Shown here piece by piece: positions 34,253 to 47,654 of a stretch of 64,000 nt of DNA; position 1 is the first letter of the stretch; the number at the start of each line of letters is the position of its first letter. This stretch comes from Molossus alvarezi (Eukaryota; Chordata; Mammalia; Chiroptera; Molossidae). The notes beneath the pieces are model-generated. The model searched no databases, was not told the origin of the DNA, and saw only the letters and a program-made list of their open reading frames with translations. The translations under genes were made by a program, and so were the position numbers. The stretch spans positions 103,929,890 through 103,993,889 of the forward strand of contig CM073889.1 in NCBI GenBank assembly GCA_037176705.1, given 5' to 3'.

Positions 34253-35164
34253 TTCATATATATTTTTATAACAAGATAAAACCAAAATTTTTGGCATTTA
34301 GTTTAGTTAGGTTAGTTAGGTTCCATTAGAAGTTTTTGGTTAGATATCTGGAAATTTTAAAAAGTAATCATATTTTCTTACGCTTTGCACTGGGCACCCA
34401 GTGTTACCAGTTTTGACGTCCCAATATGCTTCACCTACAGGCAAACTCAGTCTGTACATCTGTCCCGGTGGCCCTTAGCATCAATGGCATCGTCACCTGT
34501 TTAATCACATCCACACTTTTTTTTGTTGAATCCAGAGTGACATTTCTAGGTAGAGGCAACAAAGCAACAGGAGGAACTCTGGGAAATTCATGTGACAGAT
34601 GTTTTTAAAATCAAATACATTCAATGTTGCTACTTTAAATTCACTCAAAATTGATTAGACTCACTCCTGTGATCTTGCCTCATACTGGTTTAGTTTAGTT
34701 TAGTTAATGTTGTAATTAATCTTTGCAAAAATCTAATTCATCCTTAAGCTTCTTTCATGCCATGATCAGTTTGTGTAAATCTTCTGCAACAAAATACCCT
34801 GTCTAATTTGATCTGTTGTCATGATTGAAAATAGTAACTTGATATTGCTTTGTTTCTACAGTGATATAATTAAGATGCCCACGCTTTTCTAATTAATTTA
34901 ATCTAAAATTGCTTTGGCTATTTGACATCCTAATAGAATATAATACACTGTTTTTCTCTCTTATCTCTGTCATTAGGCAAAATAATTAATCTTGCCAAGT
35001 TTGAAATACACCCAATATTTATTTGCATATTCAGATTTTAATCTAAGCCAGATCTCTTTGTCAAATATGATCAGTCACTTATTAAATAGAATTATTCTCA
35101 AAAGCCATTTTAAGAGTAAAGTATATATAATGATAATCAATGTTATATTATTGGCAATTGCAAT
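34253..35164. other. Unique sequence with homeodomain-like words
   Basis: No gene or repeat. TAGTTTAGTTTAGTTAATGT (34691-34710), GTCATGATTGAAAATAG (34818-34834) and CTAATTAATTTAATC (34890-34904) fit a possible conserved enhancer, but this is weak evidence in AT-rich DNA. Confidence 0.25.
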
Positions 35165-35345
35165 ACATGCATTATTTATTTATATTTAAGATATATAATA
35201 TATATCTATATATTTATGATCTACATCTTCATATATTAAATATAATATATTAAATATATAGTATATAATAATATATTTAGGTAAATGTGTATATATTGTG
35301 TGTATATATAATATATATGTATGTATATGTGTATACATATATATC
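35165..35345. repeat. AT-rich low-complexity tract
   Basis: Nearly pure alternating AT with TATATT, TTAAATATA and TGTATATATA words over ~180 bp. Confidence 0.9.
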
Positions 35346-35853
35346 TCTCCTAAGTCATTATTTGCAACACTTATAATATCTGTTTTATTCTAGATAAGCA
35401 AATAAATAAGTGCCCTTTACAATGGACATTTTAATGGGATAATAGAAAGTATCAAAGACGTATCTCAAGAAGAGAAATTCAGTAAATGGGCCAGTTTGCT
35501 TTACATATATTAATGGTCATCATAACTCATGGTTAGTTTTTAGAAATAAATAAAGAACGTTAATATTTTTTCAAAATTATTTTAGGGTATAAGACTTGCA
35601 GGTTGTGTATAGGAGTTGTATATTAATTCTTTGTTGTAATCGCCTATATAAGTAATGCATACAATTTGCAATGCAAATCAGCAATGAAATATTTGTAAAT
35701 TTTAATAGGTTTATTATCCAGGGAAAGAGAGCTATATTCATAAGTAGATATGCACCTAGAAGTTTTAAATGTCAAGTTGACAATTATAGTAATAAAATAG
35801 ATGTAGGAAACAGTTTAGAAAACCATGCATGGTGTTCTCTGAATTTTATTTGT
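35346..35853. other. Unique AT-rich sequence
   Basis: Nothing recognised. Confidence 0.4.
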
Positions 35854-35870
35854 AGAAATGGGCAATACAG

Positions 35871-36134
35871 CCCTGGCCAATTTGGCTCAGGGGTTAGAGC
35901 ATCAGCCCATGGACCAGAGAGTCCTGGGTTTGGTTCCTGTTAAGAGAACGTATCTAGGTTGCAGTTTGTCCCCGGCCCTGGTTGGGGTCATGTGGGTTGC
36001 AACCAGTCGATGTGTCTCTCTCACATCAATGTTTCTGTCTCTCTCTTCCTCCCTCTCTCCCTCCTGCTGTATTTGAAGATAAATGCAAAAGTCTCCTCAG
36101 GTGAGGATAAAAAAAAAAAAAAAAAGAAAGAGAA
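35871..36134 (+). mobile_element. Ves SINE, perfect 17-bp target duplication
   Basis: Head CCCTGGCCAATTTGGCTCAG, core GGTTGGGGTCATGTGGG, tail CTCCTCAGGTGAGGATAAAA and an A run. Duplication AGAAATGGGCAATACAG at 35854-35870 and 36135-36151. The next SINE lies only 26 bp beyond. Confidence 0.96.
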
Positions 36135-36176
36135 AGAAATGGGCAATACAGAGAACACAATTGAAAGTGGATGTTT

Positions 36177-36466
36177 GCCCTGGCCGGTTTGGCTCAGCGG
36201 TTGGAGCGTCAGCCTGTGGTCCTGAGAGACCCGGGTTCGGTTCCCACTGGGGGCACGTGCCTCGGTTGCAGTTTGTCCCTGGCCCTGGTTGGTTGTGCGG
36301 GTGGCAGCCACTCGATGTGTCCCTTTCACATCGATGTTTCTCTCTCTCTCTCTCAGTTCCTCTCTCTCCCTCCCACTCTACCTGAACAAAAAATGGAAAA
36401 ATGTCCTCGGGTGAGGATAAAAAAAAATAAAAAATAAAAAAATAAAAATAAAAAAAAAATAAAAAA
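36177..36466 (+). mobile_element. Ves SINE, young subfamily, 14-bp duplication
   Basis: Head GCCCTGGCCGGTTTGGCTCAG-like, box B GGTTCGGTTCCC, core GGTTGGTTGTGCGGG, tail ATGTCCTCGGGTGAGGAT and an AAATAA-rich extension. Duplication GAAAGTGGATGTTT (36163-36176) and GAAAGTGGGTGTTT (36467-36480), 13 of 14. It belongs to a different subfamily from its neighbour, so the pair is two insertions and not a duplication. Confidence 0.95.
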
Positions 36467-36480
36467 GAAAGTGGGTGTTT

Positions 36481-37539
36481 AAAAAAGTAGGCACTTCACA
36501 TCTGTTTTGTTAATTAAATAATTTAGTAATGAAACTAAAGTTGGAAAGTTCATTAAACAGTATTAGGATGCAGCTCTAGCATTTTCAAATCTGATATTGA
36601 ATAGTTGTACTGATATTAAAAATGTAAATTTAATTAAATAACTCAGTGATATTAAATTTACGGTACATATCAAATATGATTAAACTATTTTTTCAAAGTC
36701 TCTCTAATTTCATTTTACTAATACTCTGACTGAAAGCACATATAAGAGTATGTAAATAATAGTGTTTTAACAAGTCAGTTGTTGATCATGGGTCATTTCA
36801 ATAGATTGTTTGTGTATAAGTGAAAGAAGCCAGCATTATGATTCTCAGAGATGCTTGCATCTAATGAAAACCATTTTTAAGCATTCTATTTAGAAAATTC
36901 TGTTTTAAATTAATCTTTGAACACTTTTCTCATGTATTTTAATACTTAAAATATCCCCTTTTTAAAAGCATAATCTAGTCTCCGTATGTTTTCATACTTG
37001 ACTATATTTTCCTCCTCTTATATCCAAATTCACCAGTTTGATATTATTTCCCAAGGATGTATCATTTTAATTTTGCAAAGAGGATTATATCTTCGGTTCA
37101 GAAATAAGCCTTGCATAACTAAAGACTTAAAAATCGATTCCTTTATAATAACTCCTTTAAATGAAATTTTATTCGTAATAAAGTACATGAATAGAAAGAA
37201 TTGCAATATTGTGACAAAATTGCTATATGAAAGCATTTTTAATCAAGAAATGCATTTTCTAATTGCATGTGTTTAGGCTAAAATTCAGATTCATTTGAGT
37301 TAAAGACATTGTATAGCTAAATAGGAAAGATTTAAATCCTCTCTTCCTACTCATTAATCTCGTGGGCCCTATCTTATTTTTTTACTAACGTATTCCGACT
37401 CTTTCACATATTCCCATAATGACTTATAACACAGATTTAGTCAGTTCTTGACTATATCATATACTCATATTAGTATGTTTGTATTTATAACTTTAAAAAG
37501 AAATTTAAAAATGCAGATTCTATTACTGCTGTCATTAAG
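36481..37539. other. Unique AT-rich sequence
   Basis: A 96-codon frame at 36986-37276 has no recognisable domain. No repeat seen. Confidence 0.35.
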
Positions 37540-38010
37540 GAGGAAATAATATGGAAAACTGCTCAATATCATTAGTCATGGAAATTCCAGTTAAACAACA
37601 AAGAAATACCCTTAGGTACCCACCAGAATGTTTAAATTAAAAAGACCGACAGGTCCTGAAGAACTGGTGTACTCACAGATCATTGGTGAAAGCACACACA
37701 TGAAACTGTCACTTTGGAAAGATTTTTGATAATTTTTAATACACATATGCCTTCCTTATGGCTCAGCAATTTTACTTCTAGGTATGTATACAAGAGATAT
37801 GAATGTATGTATGCAAAACACGACTCCTAGAAGAACATTCATAGAAGCCTTATTCATAGTAGCACAAAACTGGAGACAGCCCAAGTGTGTATAAACAGAA
37901 AAACACATAAACAAATTGTTAGAGATAAACAACAGAATACTGAACAGCAATTTAAAAATAGAATGCCATGTACTATAGTGTGGATAAATCTCAAAGTCAG
38001 AGGTGGGGAA
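37540..38010 (+). mobile_element. Ancient LINE-1 fragment (end of ORF2)
   Basis: The order is that of old L1: GGAGGAAATAATATGGAAAACTG-like text, ACCCACCAGAATGTTTAAAT, CTCAGCAATTTTACTTCTAG (about 37761-37780), ACATTCATAGAAGCCTTATT and GGAGACAGCCCAAGTGTG (37872-37889), then GTATAGTGTGGATAAATCTC-like text. It is full of stops and far more diverged than the copy at 15519. Confidence 0.7.
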
Positions 38011-38689
38011 AAGTAGGTTTACAGTTGTTTGTATGGAAAAAGGCATGCAAGTTATGATTATTATATAGTTTCATTAACTCAAAATAATGTCACAGCAGCA
38101 CAGTAAATCTATTGTTCCCACCTCTGTACATTATTTTTGAGAAAAAGAAACCAAAGATCAAGAAAAGGCCAACCTGTTGATTATGATAGAAGTCAGAATA
38201 GATTTTCACTGAAAAAGAGCACAAGTTTAGGTGAATGGAATGTTTTATACGTCGAGTTTGGTAAAGTATACATACATAGACATGTAAATACACACACCCA
38301 TTTTAATCAAGCTATACAGTTAAGCTTTGCACATTTTACCAAATGTAAAATTTCCCTTAAGAAATGATAGAAGCATAGTACTATTGATGACTGGTACACA
38401 AAAAAATTTTAGAATATTTTTATATGTATTGATTATACTAAAAAAAAAATGCATCAAAGCCTTGAGATCTGAGTCTACTTCCTCTTCAGCCTGACTACCT
38501 GTGCTTGGTAGAAACTTTTTCATAGCTTTGTTAAGAGTTTTTACCACACGGCATGCTTTCTAGCAAAGCTCAGAAACCCTGCTAATACAGAAACCGTTTA
38601 CAAATCAGAAGTTGTTGTATGTAAAGTCTACATGTGTAATTGAGTCAATGTATTATTTTTAATGGTAAAGAGCTTAATGACTACAACAA
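38011..38689. other. Unique sequence
   Basis: Nothing recognised as gene or repeat. Confidence 0.4.
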
Positions 38690-38890
38690 TAAGAATCCTA
38701 GATAGATACGTATATGTGCCAAGACTGTGCCAAGTACCATTACATGCACTATTTCACTGCTGTTCATAGCAACAATAACGAAGTGGATAATGTCATTTAA
38801 CTTTAGGGAGCCCTAGAGCTGTACCTCACACCTGGACACCCTGACTTCAGAAAACTGATCCTTAACCATGTATTATTTTCATACTGGATA
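38690..38890 (+). mobile_element. MIR SINE fragment
   Basis: ATGTGCCAAGACTGTGCCAA (about 38714-38733), GTACCATTACATGCACTATT then CTGACTTCAGAAAACTGATC-like text follow MIR order from the 'gtgccaggcactgttctaag' box onward. Confidence 0.55.
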
Positions 38891-39958
38891 TTCTGGGTGT
38901 AATGAGGATGTGACCAAGACAGTTGGTCTGTTGTGAGTCACTCTATATTTGGACCATTGCAGCGAATGGTCAGCCACTGCTATTTCTTAAGCGTGTATCT
39001 GTAGTTTAAGCAGTCTTTGGAAAACGTGGATAATTATTTATGCTCCGTACATGCAAGTACGTTAAGTAGATTGTTTCTCTACTTTTAAATCTAGTGGATT
39101 GGCATAATGGAATTTGATTTTGGAATTACCAAAAATCTTTAAAAAGAATGGCTGAGATGCTCCACTTGCATCTGAAGTTGAAAGGAGGAAATACTTGAGA
39201 CCACAGTGAAGGTAGCCCAGAAACTATGTTCTGTCCAGTGAAATCTGAATCATTCAGCCCTGAGGAAGTGAGTTCTCCATTTCATTGAAATTCCTAGGGA
39301 ATCCAGCGAGTACCCCATATATTACATTTTAAGTTCCCCTTTCCCCAAATAATAAACATTAACATATAAATAATATTCTACTGAGTGAGAAAACTTGAAG
39401 TGTAAAATTATCATCCTTTTAATTCCCTTAGAAATTTGAAAAAAAGATAGGAAGAATGTCAGTACACTCAGGTTTTACAGTATCACTAGGTTTCTTTTCT
39501 CTATAATTTCTAGGATAATGATTGTTAATAATAGGTTAACAAAGTTAATTCATAACTGATGTCCAATTCACTTATCAAATTATATGTGTAGTGAACCTCA
39601 AGTGTGGAAAGAACTGGAATCTTTCTGACCTGCCTGGTAGGATGAACATAACCTTCATTCATTTAGCTGAATTAAACAACACTCATTTGAATGTGATTAA
39701 TCTTATGCTCACTTAAGTACAATTTCAGATTTTCACTAGCTCAATTCAGTGACCTTTTTCTGATCTAGATTAACCTTAATTAGGTTGTTTTTAGTTGCTG
39801 GTGGCTTTAGATGCCCCTTATGTCACAGTCATATTTCAGGTGCGTACATGTGTGAAGGGGGCGGGGCGGGGGTGGAGCTTGAAATGTTCTGTAAACGACT
39901 TTAGATAAATCTTTGTTTCATGAAACTTATGAGTTTATATGCTTATACAAGCATTATA
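38891..39958. other. Unique sequence; possible conserved element near 39640-39800
   Basis: No gene or transposon. ATGTGATTAATCTTATGC (39691-39708) and TAACCTTAATTAGGTTG (39770-39786) are bicoid/homeodomain-like words. Conservation has not been tested. Confidence 0.25.
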
Positions 39959-39973
39959 TTTACAGTGTTTCTT

Positions 39974-40617
<644 letters not shown>

Positions 40618-40772
40618 TTTACAGTGTTTCTTAAAATAAATAGTAACTGCAGCAATAATGGAGATCCACAGACACTCTCAAAGGATAGACTAAACCTAGT
40701 TATTACTTGGGAAGTTATTACAAGTTTTTTAGAAAAATGCATCAAAAAGACTGCACTTTAAACACCACTACT

Positions 40773-41040
40773 ATGCCCTGGCCGGTTTGGCTCAGCGGTT
40801 AGAGCGTCGGCCTACGGTCCAGAGAGACCTGGGTTCGGTTCCCGCTAAGGGCACGTACTTCGGTTGCAGTTTGTCCCCGGCCCTGGTTGGTCGTGCGGGT
40901 GGCAGCCACTCGATGTGTCCCTTCACGTCGATGTTTCTGTCTCTCTCTCCCTTCCTCTCTCTCCCTCCCACTCTATCTGTACAAAAAAATGGAAAAATAT
41001 CCTTGGGTGAAGATAAAAAAAATAAAAAATAAAAAAAAAA
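40773..41040 (+). mobile_element. Young Ves SINE, perfect 14-bp target duplication
   Basis: Head CCCTGGCCGGTTTGGCTCAG at 40775, intact boxes A and B, GGTTGGTCGTGCGGG core, TGTACAAAAAAATGG tail and an AAATAA-rich end. Duplication TAAACACCACTACT at 40759-40772 and 41041-41054. It is very close in sequence to the copy at 24285. Confidence 0.96.
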
Positions 41041-41054
41041 TAAACACCACTACT

Positions 41055-43745
41055 CTGCATTGTGATAGGTGAAGAAATTTCCATTACATGCTGTCGATGA
41101 ATTATTACAACCATTAGCATACTTCTTAGAAACAGGGACGTTACTAAGTTTTACCTTTTTCACCAAAACACATGAAAATGTATGGGGAATAATTTCCCAA
41201 AACTTGTGGAATTAATTGAGTATGAGAATGCACAGAGTCAAATGTATCACTGTTTAATTTCAGTCCATGACTGAATAATGAACATGAATTAATTGGATTA
41301 AGACGAGATTGCTCGAGAGTGTCTATTTATTTCAATAAGCAAATTTACTTATATTTCCCCTTATCTTTTCCTTGTTCTCAAACTCCATTGAAACAGAAAA
41401 TGTATGGAGGATACTGAGAGTTTGGGGGCCAAACTACTCCTTTGATGTAGTTGTGAATGAGCTCTTAATTCAGAACCTGTACAAATTTTAATTTAGTATT
41501 GAAAACTGTTCAATCAGAGAGATGAGACAAACATTTTTCAATAAAAATATTGATAAAGGTGCTACACCTCTACAGAACAAAATGGGACATACCTTTGAAA
41601 AAGCAGATCTGAGATTATCGTTAGAAAATTGCATTTGAAAATCTTTGCCTTTGCTTAGGCTGTAGCTTTGAAAGTTACATAATTTAATAATTATCAAATT
41701 TTTTAACAAACGTTGCAAACATCTTTGTTATCTGAATTTCCATCATATTGTCCACTGGAAGTAATGGAAGTAAGATATGTTACCTCATATTTTTGAAAGT
41801 TATGACCTGCCAAAATGGGACAAAATATATAGCAAAAATTTAATTCTTCCATTGATTAATTGCATAATAGAAGTTAGGACATTTAGCTTATTGAGATCAG
41901 AGCAATACTTCAAGTGAAACTGTAGTAAAATCAGTTTTGCAACTGTCAACTTTTAGAAGAAATGAGCAAAGAATAACTAAGCTTGTTTTCAAAAGATTTT
42001 TTCCATGCCTGTATTTACTATTTGGAGCTTATCAGCAACTACAAATTTGAGTCAAGTATTTATGGTAAACTTTTTTACTAAAGTATGTTTACTGGTTGGT
42101 AAGGATTTCTTCTACGAGAGACTGAAAAGTGGGTAGTCATCTTCAGCCAGAGGCATGTTTTATGGCAATATTCAGGAAAGTACTTTGAAAAATGGCTTAC
42201 AGAAGTCCTTACTCAGGTTTCATGAAAGGCAATGAGGAATTTTCAGAGTGATGATATGCTGTATGTATTTTTTAAAGATGGCTGGAAAGTTTACAAATGT
42301 TCACTTTACTATTATGGTTCTTAGAATACAAATATATTTTTACTTATATATAATTTTGTGCATCAACAACTTCCAATAAAAATTAAAATGAATAATTAGT
42401 CATTCTAAAGGAACACATCATTGAGACAGGGGGCCTTAACTCTTTATTTCATTCTTTATGAAAGTGGACCAGTGATTTCATCTCCAGTTATCTAATTGTT
42501 ATTTTAACTAAATACAGTTTAGAAACAGATATATAAAAACTTAGGAGTTTATGAATTTCTTTATTATCTGTACTTAATACTAAATCTGTAGTTGGCTACA
42601 GCTAACACTCTTAATTACATTCATGATATTCAAGGCATATTTTACAGCAATGGTCCATAAACTTATAGGGGATTAATAAAAGCTGGGGTTATCAACCCCA
42701 GAAAAATGTACATATTCACACACATACAATTTTTGAAAATTAAATTTAATATAATACTTGTATATCTTCTAAATCCACTCATTGCTGGTAGATGTAACAC
42801 TATTGACTCTTAGTAGTCAATTGTAGTACTTCTTTTTACACATACTTACTGCAGAATCCCCAAAGTTGATGCTAGTGCAAACCTAGAGGACCTTTTCAGA
42901 TTATACTGCCTCAGTTACCCCATGTCAATTCCTGTATGGAAATATTTCAGTCTGTTTCCATGACCTGTTCTAATCTCTGTTTGGGAGATTTGGGTTGCAG
43001 CAAGCATTTATTCATGCAGAGGCACAATCTGTATTCCACTGATCTTGAATGTTAAATGTGACTTCCTGGTGTTAATGAAATTGCTTAGGAATATAAGGGA
43101 TTGAACCCTGCCATTATGTTATCCTACCTAAGCACAATGATACAAACTCTTAACTAGACAACACTTTATAGAAATGAATACTGACATCACAGTGTTGGGT
43201 ACACCACAGCATAAAGATTCCATTTGCATTGGCTTTGCCCAAACTCTGGATGCAAGGATTCACTAGTTGTTCCTCACCTAGGTTTAAGGGATAATAATTT
43301 ACAAACCTCTTTGCCTCCAGTCTCTTTCTTTCCAGGGTGTTTACATATTCTACTCTCTCTATAAGGAATACTTCTGCCTTACCAGCTATAATTTTATTTG
43401 ACTTGCTTCAATTTATTCTTGATACTTCAATTTAAACATCTTTTCCTCTGGGATACTTTCCCTGAACATGTCCTTTTTCTACCATGGTGTGTAATTCATT
43501 TTGTTTCCTGAAATACAAAAGAATAGAGTAATATGATACCTAGAATATTGTATGTACTCAAACAACATTCATTGTTGAACATTAAATGAATGAATTAATG
43601 AATGAATACAGGAAGGCTATAATTTGTATATTGAAAATATACTTGTTTAATAAGCAAAGGATGCCCTTTATTTTTGATTTAGAGACGCTTAAGACTAAAA
43701 CTGAAATAATTGAATTTGGACTTTTCTACATATAATATAGGTGCA
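41055..43745. other. Unique AT-rich sequence
   Basis: 2.7 kb without a recognised gene, RNA or mobile element. Text at 42860-43090 looks non-repetitive and could be a conserved non-coding segment, which only alignment could show. Confidence 0.35.
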
Positions 43746-43761
43746 AATCATCCTGTGTTAT

Positions 43762-44023
43762 TTATTTATTTATTTTTAATTTAATTCATCCTCACCAGAG
43801 GACATTTTTGCACATATCTTCAGGTAGAGCGGGAGGGAGAGATTGGAGAAGAGAGAGAGAAACATTGATGTGAGAGAGACACATCGAGTGGTTGCCACCC
43901 ACAGGACCCCAACCGGGTCGGGGACAAACTGCAACTGAGGTACGGGCCCTTAGCAGGAACCGAACCCAAGACTCTCTGGTCCACAGGTTGAGGCTCTAAC
44001 CGCTGAGCCAAACCAGCCAGGGC
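43762..44023 (-). mobile_element. Ves SINE with ~16-bp target duplication
   Basis: The minus-strand head GCCCTGGCTGGTTTGGCTCAG-like starts at 44022; tail on plus is TCATCCTCACCAGAGGACAT. Duplication AATCATCCTGTGTTAT (43746-43761) and AATCATTCTGTTTTAT (44024-44039), 14 of 16. A TTTA microsatellite (43760-43775) forms the tail end. Confidence 0.92.
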
Positions 44024-44039
44024 AATCATTCTGTTTTAT

Positions 44040-44601
44040 ACCTAAATCATGATTGTCTATTTTTTCATGCAATGTTTTTTCAAAATATTTTCTTTTTTTT
44101 AATTTCCATTTCTTCTTACTAATGTTTTAAAATAAGAGTTCAGAACCACGGAGAGCTCCATGTTGGTTTGAACTGAGAGCATTTGATGCCTGAATTTTAA
44201 AGGAGTAATGTATCAGTATTAAGCACTGCTTTTAGTACTGAATAGATCCTTTACTGAAGAGCACAATTCTTTCCCAAAAATCTCATCTTTACAAATGAAA
44301 TAAACGAGATTCAATATTCCAATACCTGACTCCAAAGTTCAGGATCTTTTCTACAATTCATTGCCTTTTCATCATCAAGTTAAACCTACATTTTTATAAC
44401 TGGTATGAAGTCTTAATTTCTGCCTTTTGCCTGTATGGTTGGCATTTAAAAGTCAATACTTCCTAATTTTGGAGAAGACACTGGAATTAGGCTTCTGACT
44501 TGAGAATAATTTCTGAGGTAGGAAATTTTCTAGTTTAGAAATTAAAGTGAGGCTGAAATCTCTGCCATGAGCTACGCTCCCTGGGTCACAATATTAGAAT
44601 G
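44040..44601. other. Unique sequence
   Basis: Nothing recognised. Confidence 0.4.
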
Positions 44602-44609
44602 CTTTCAGT

Positions 44610-44801
44610 CAGCAGTTCTCAACCTGTGGGTTTTGACCCCTTTGGGGGTCGAACTACCCTTTCACAGGGGTCGCCTAAGACATAACAGTAGCAAAATCAC
44701 AGTTATGAAGTAGCAACGAAAATAATTTTATGGTTGGGGGTCACCACAACATGAGGAACTGTATTAAAGGGTCACGGCATTAGGAAGGTTCAGAACCACT
44801 G
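44610..44801. mobile_element. SPIN-like hAT transposon, non-autonomous
   Basis: It starts CAGCAGTTCTCAACCTGTGG and ends AGGTTCAGAACCACTG; the ends are inverted repeats (CAGYRGTTCTSAACCT). The interior has CCTTTGGGGGTCGAACTACC, CCTTTCACAGGGGTCGCCTA, AGTTATGAAGTAGCAACGAA and GGTTGGGGGTCACCACAACA, hallmarks of the SPIN (SPACE INVADERS) family. The flanking 8-mers CTTTCAGT and ATTTACAT agree at 4 positions including T at position 2, compatible with a worn hAT duplication. At 192 bp it has no transposase. Confidence 0.85.
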
Positions 44802-45026
44802 ATTTACATGGAGCTGAACTTCTAATTGAGGTCATCTTTTTGTTCTTGGCTTCTGTACCCTTTTAATGGTTCCTCTCACCAGCCTCATCCTGGGCTCTGC
44901 CACCTCCCTTATCCATAAACCTTTTTCCTTCCTGTTCAGAAAACATCAAATCTATAAATAAAAATCCTAGGATATATTATCATATCTTTTACAATAATAT
45001 ATTACCGTTCTCTATTTATTTAGACC

Positions 45027-45236
45027 ATGGGATGACAAACTGTGACCAACCATGCAGCCCACCATTCATTTTTAAAATAAAATGCTATTGGATTGCAGCT
45101 ATGGCCATTTGTGTCCCTATTATTTACAGTTGTTTTTATGCTTCAGTGGCCCACCAGAGACACTATGGCTTATGAAACCTAAAATATTTCCTACCTGGCT
45201 CTTTACAGAAGAGAGCCTTTACGGACTCTAGTTTAG
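45027..45236. mobile_element. Ancient non-autonomous hAT element
   Basis: GATGACAAACTGTGACCAAC, then AAATAAAATGCTATTGGATT, GCAGCTATGGCCATTTGTGT, TATGAAACCTAAAATATTTCC (about 45171-45191) and CCTGGCTCTTTACAGAAGAG follow the common 'ggcaaactatggcccgcgggcc...aaaatatttactatctggccctttacag' repeat. The family name was not fixed. Confidence 0.6.
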
Positions 45237-45709
45237 ATATAGGGAATTATTAAGTGTGGTTTTCAATAACATATTAGAGTGCAATTTCCTGTATACTAGG
45301 AATCACAAACTACATGGATGGTGGCCACATGCAGGTAAACTAAAGCTGAATCAGACTTGCAAGAAGAAATAAGGAATAATGGAGACTGTGAGGATGTGGT
45401 TGACTCATGCATTGCTTAAGAAATACAACTTCTACCCAGCCCCAAGACAGTTTGCCTCACTGAGCCATGGACCAGGCATTGCAAACCTATTTTTTTTTTT
45501 CAAGACAAGCCAGAAATTTATAGTCTTATGTGAAAACTAAATTGAACAAAAACTGACTGAATATTTTAGGACAATTTGTGCCAAAAACAAAACAAAACTT
45601 GATTTTGGCATAGGTCCTCAGTTGTAATAGCAGCTTTAAAAAAAATCTGTTTTTTTTTTTTTTTTTTTCTAGAAAGCTAATATTGAACTGTATTGTAGCA
45701 CAAATTGTT
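45237..45709. other. Unique sequence with a T run
   Basis: A T run occurs at about 45651-45669. No gene recognised. Confidence 0.4.
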
Positions 45710-45900
45710 TATTAGACTGAGGAACCTCAGAGGAAGGGGGGTGGGGTGGGAAGATACAAACCATAGAACTTATGTGCATAAGCAGTGGTTACAGACAATA
45801 ATGTGGGGAAGGCGAGAGGGTCAGGAATGGGGAGGAGGAGGGACTACGGGGAAAAGGGGGATTTTGTAATACTTTCAACAATGAAGATAAATTCAGAATT
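45710..45900 (+). mobile_element. LINE-1 3'-UTR fragment
   Basis: CTCAGAGGAAGGGGGGTGGG, CATAGAACTTATGTGCATAA and GGTTACAGACAATAATGTGG, with G-rich tracts at 45735-45751 and 45815-45840, parallel the L1 end at 17840-18010. The tail is diverged (ATTTTGTAATACTTTCAACA). Older than the 15519 copy. Confidence 0.65.
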
Positions 45901-47650
45901 ATATTTTATAATAGAATTTCCAGCACATTAAATACCATGTTCAAGTCTGTGAGGGTTTTCTTCAAAATTGAACCTGTACCAGAAAGCTACTTGGAATTAG
46001 TAATAATCAAAGAAATAAAAAGGTCGCATACAATTTTTAATCAATGCGCTATGCTCCACGCTTCTTATTAGTTCTTAACCCTCAGTGTAAATGTTAATGC
46101 AATCTAATTAGCTTTGGGTGAACACCTGCCAATATCTATTGAGGCAAAGAGAAAACTGTAACCAATACCCGACTTGTGTCTTCTTGCATCTTTGTATTAA
46201 AATACTTTTCAGGACCACAGGAAGGGTGTGAAATCTGTACGGCAAGGTCCCGACACCCTTTGCTGGCAATCGCGTAGAGGGCTGTTGTAGAAGAAAGGGG
46301 GGATCTAGTGAACAAGAGAGAACTGAGCCCCTTGGTTCAGTTTGTCCTCACCTCTGGGCCAGTAGATTTAAAGGGAGGACCAGATTATGGAACCCGCAGA
46401 GAGAGTTCTGTGACCACCTGACCAAACATTGCTTTGGTGGAGAGGCATAACCAACCATCCATGGCTGAGAAGCGAGGGAACAGGGAGAAAACCCCTCCTG
46501 ACCTTCCTTTCTTCTGCCTCCTGCTGCTTCCTCACATCGCTGCACCCACTAGAAGTCTGCGGGAAAGGCAGCCCATCGAGACCATCTGGAAGGTCAGCCT
46601 CCTGGGCACAGAGGACCGTGGAGCTGAACGCTGTCTCTGAAGAGGCAGAGGGAGTACTCAGTCCAGTCGCCTTCCTCTGCTTGTATGAAGTGTCCTAACT
46701 TTCAAAAATTGGAAGGTCTTCTAAAACCGAAAACACAGTAATATAGAACCTGAATTGGAAGGTTTTCGGTAAAGCAGTCGGAGTGAGTGAGCTGTGAGTG
46801 AGTACTTGTGCAGAGAGCATCGAGTATGTCTGTCGATGACTATTATTATACCTTGTTCTCGTATGTGTCTGGCAAGCTGAGAAGTCAGTGAGGGTGACAG
46901 AGACGTTTGTAAACTGTGAAACACCACACAGCTTTCATCCTCCGAGAGGAAGTAGTGAACAGTTGCTATCCCGAATACACTTGTATGTGTATGCTTTGAA
47001 GGAAGGCTTTACATGCAGAAAAGGACAAGGAGTTGTGTGGTTATGTATTCTAGTATTTCCTGGAACTAACTATTTTGAAGTTCAGTTGATTGCTTTTATC
47101 ATACCAGGATCTTGAAGGTGCTCCTGGAATCCAGGGAAATAAAGTTCTTCGCTGTTCATTCTAGTTGTAACCCAGTCTGACAAGGAAAATAAACTTGGAT
47201 GACTTGAGAGATGTTGCACAATTTGGGAAAAACCTTAATTAGTGTTAGGGAAATGTCAGCACCAGAATACTGGCTGCATTTGATTTAATCTGCACATTGT
47301 TCAAAGCCCTAATCTCACCTACATATAACCTCATAGAACATTATTCTTTGGGCTAAACTTTCTAAAATTGGTTTCAGTAATTAAGTTGTAATTAAAATGT
47401 TGGGAAAGCTATATTTTCAGTGTTTCCAGGTTATATTTGTGGGAGTAAATTCTGTGTTGTTCATATGTGCAAATAATAAATTTCAGTATATATATTCATC
47501 TAAATGCTTTTTTATTTCAAAATATTTTTTATTTATTGCAAAGTATGAATTTGAAAATCTTTTTAGGAAAATAAGTCATATATGAAAGAATTAGCATGAC
47601 TATACACTTATAATAACAGGTCTTTTAAAAAGGGTAAATACTAACTTGGA
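45901..47650. other. Unique sequence
   Basis: Overlapping frames at 46348-46698 lack domains. ACCTTAATTAGTG (47232-47244) and GTTCAAAGCCC (47300-47310) are factor-like words of no proven meaning. Confidence 0.3.
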
Positions 47651-47654
47651 TGTT

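Noticed and set aside
35858..36437. Recurring ~80-100-codon frames with similar peptides (LAGLAQRLE..., ALTGNQTSD...)
   Set aside because: They are translations of Ves SINEs on either strand; the similarity reflects the repeat and not a protein family.
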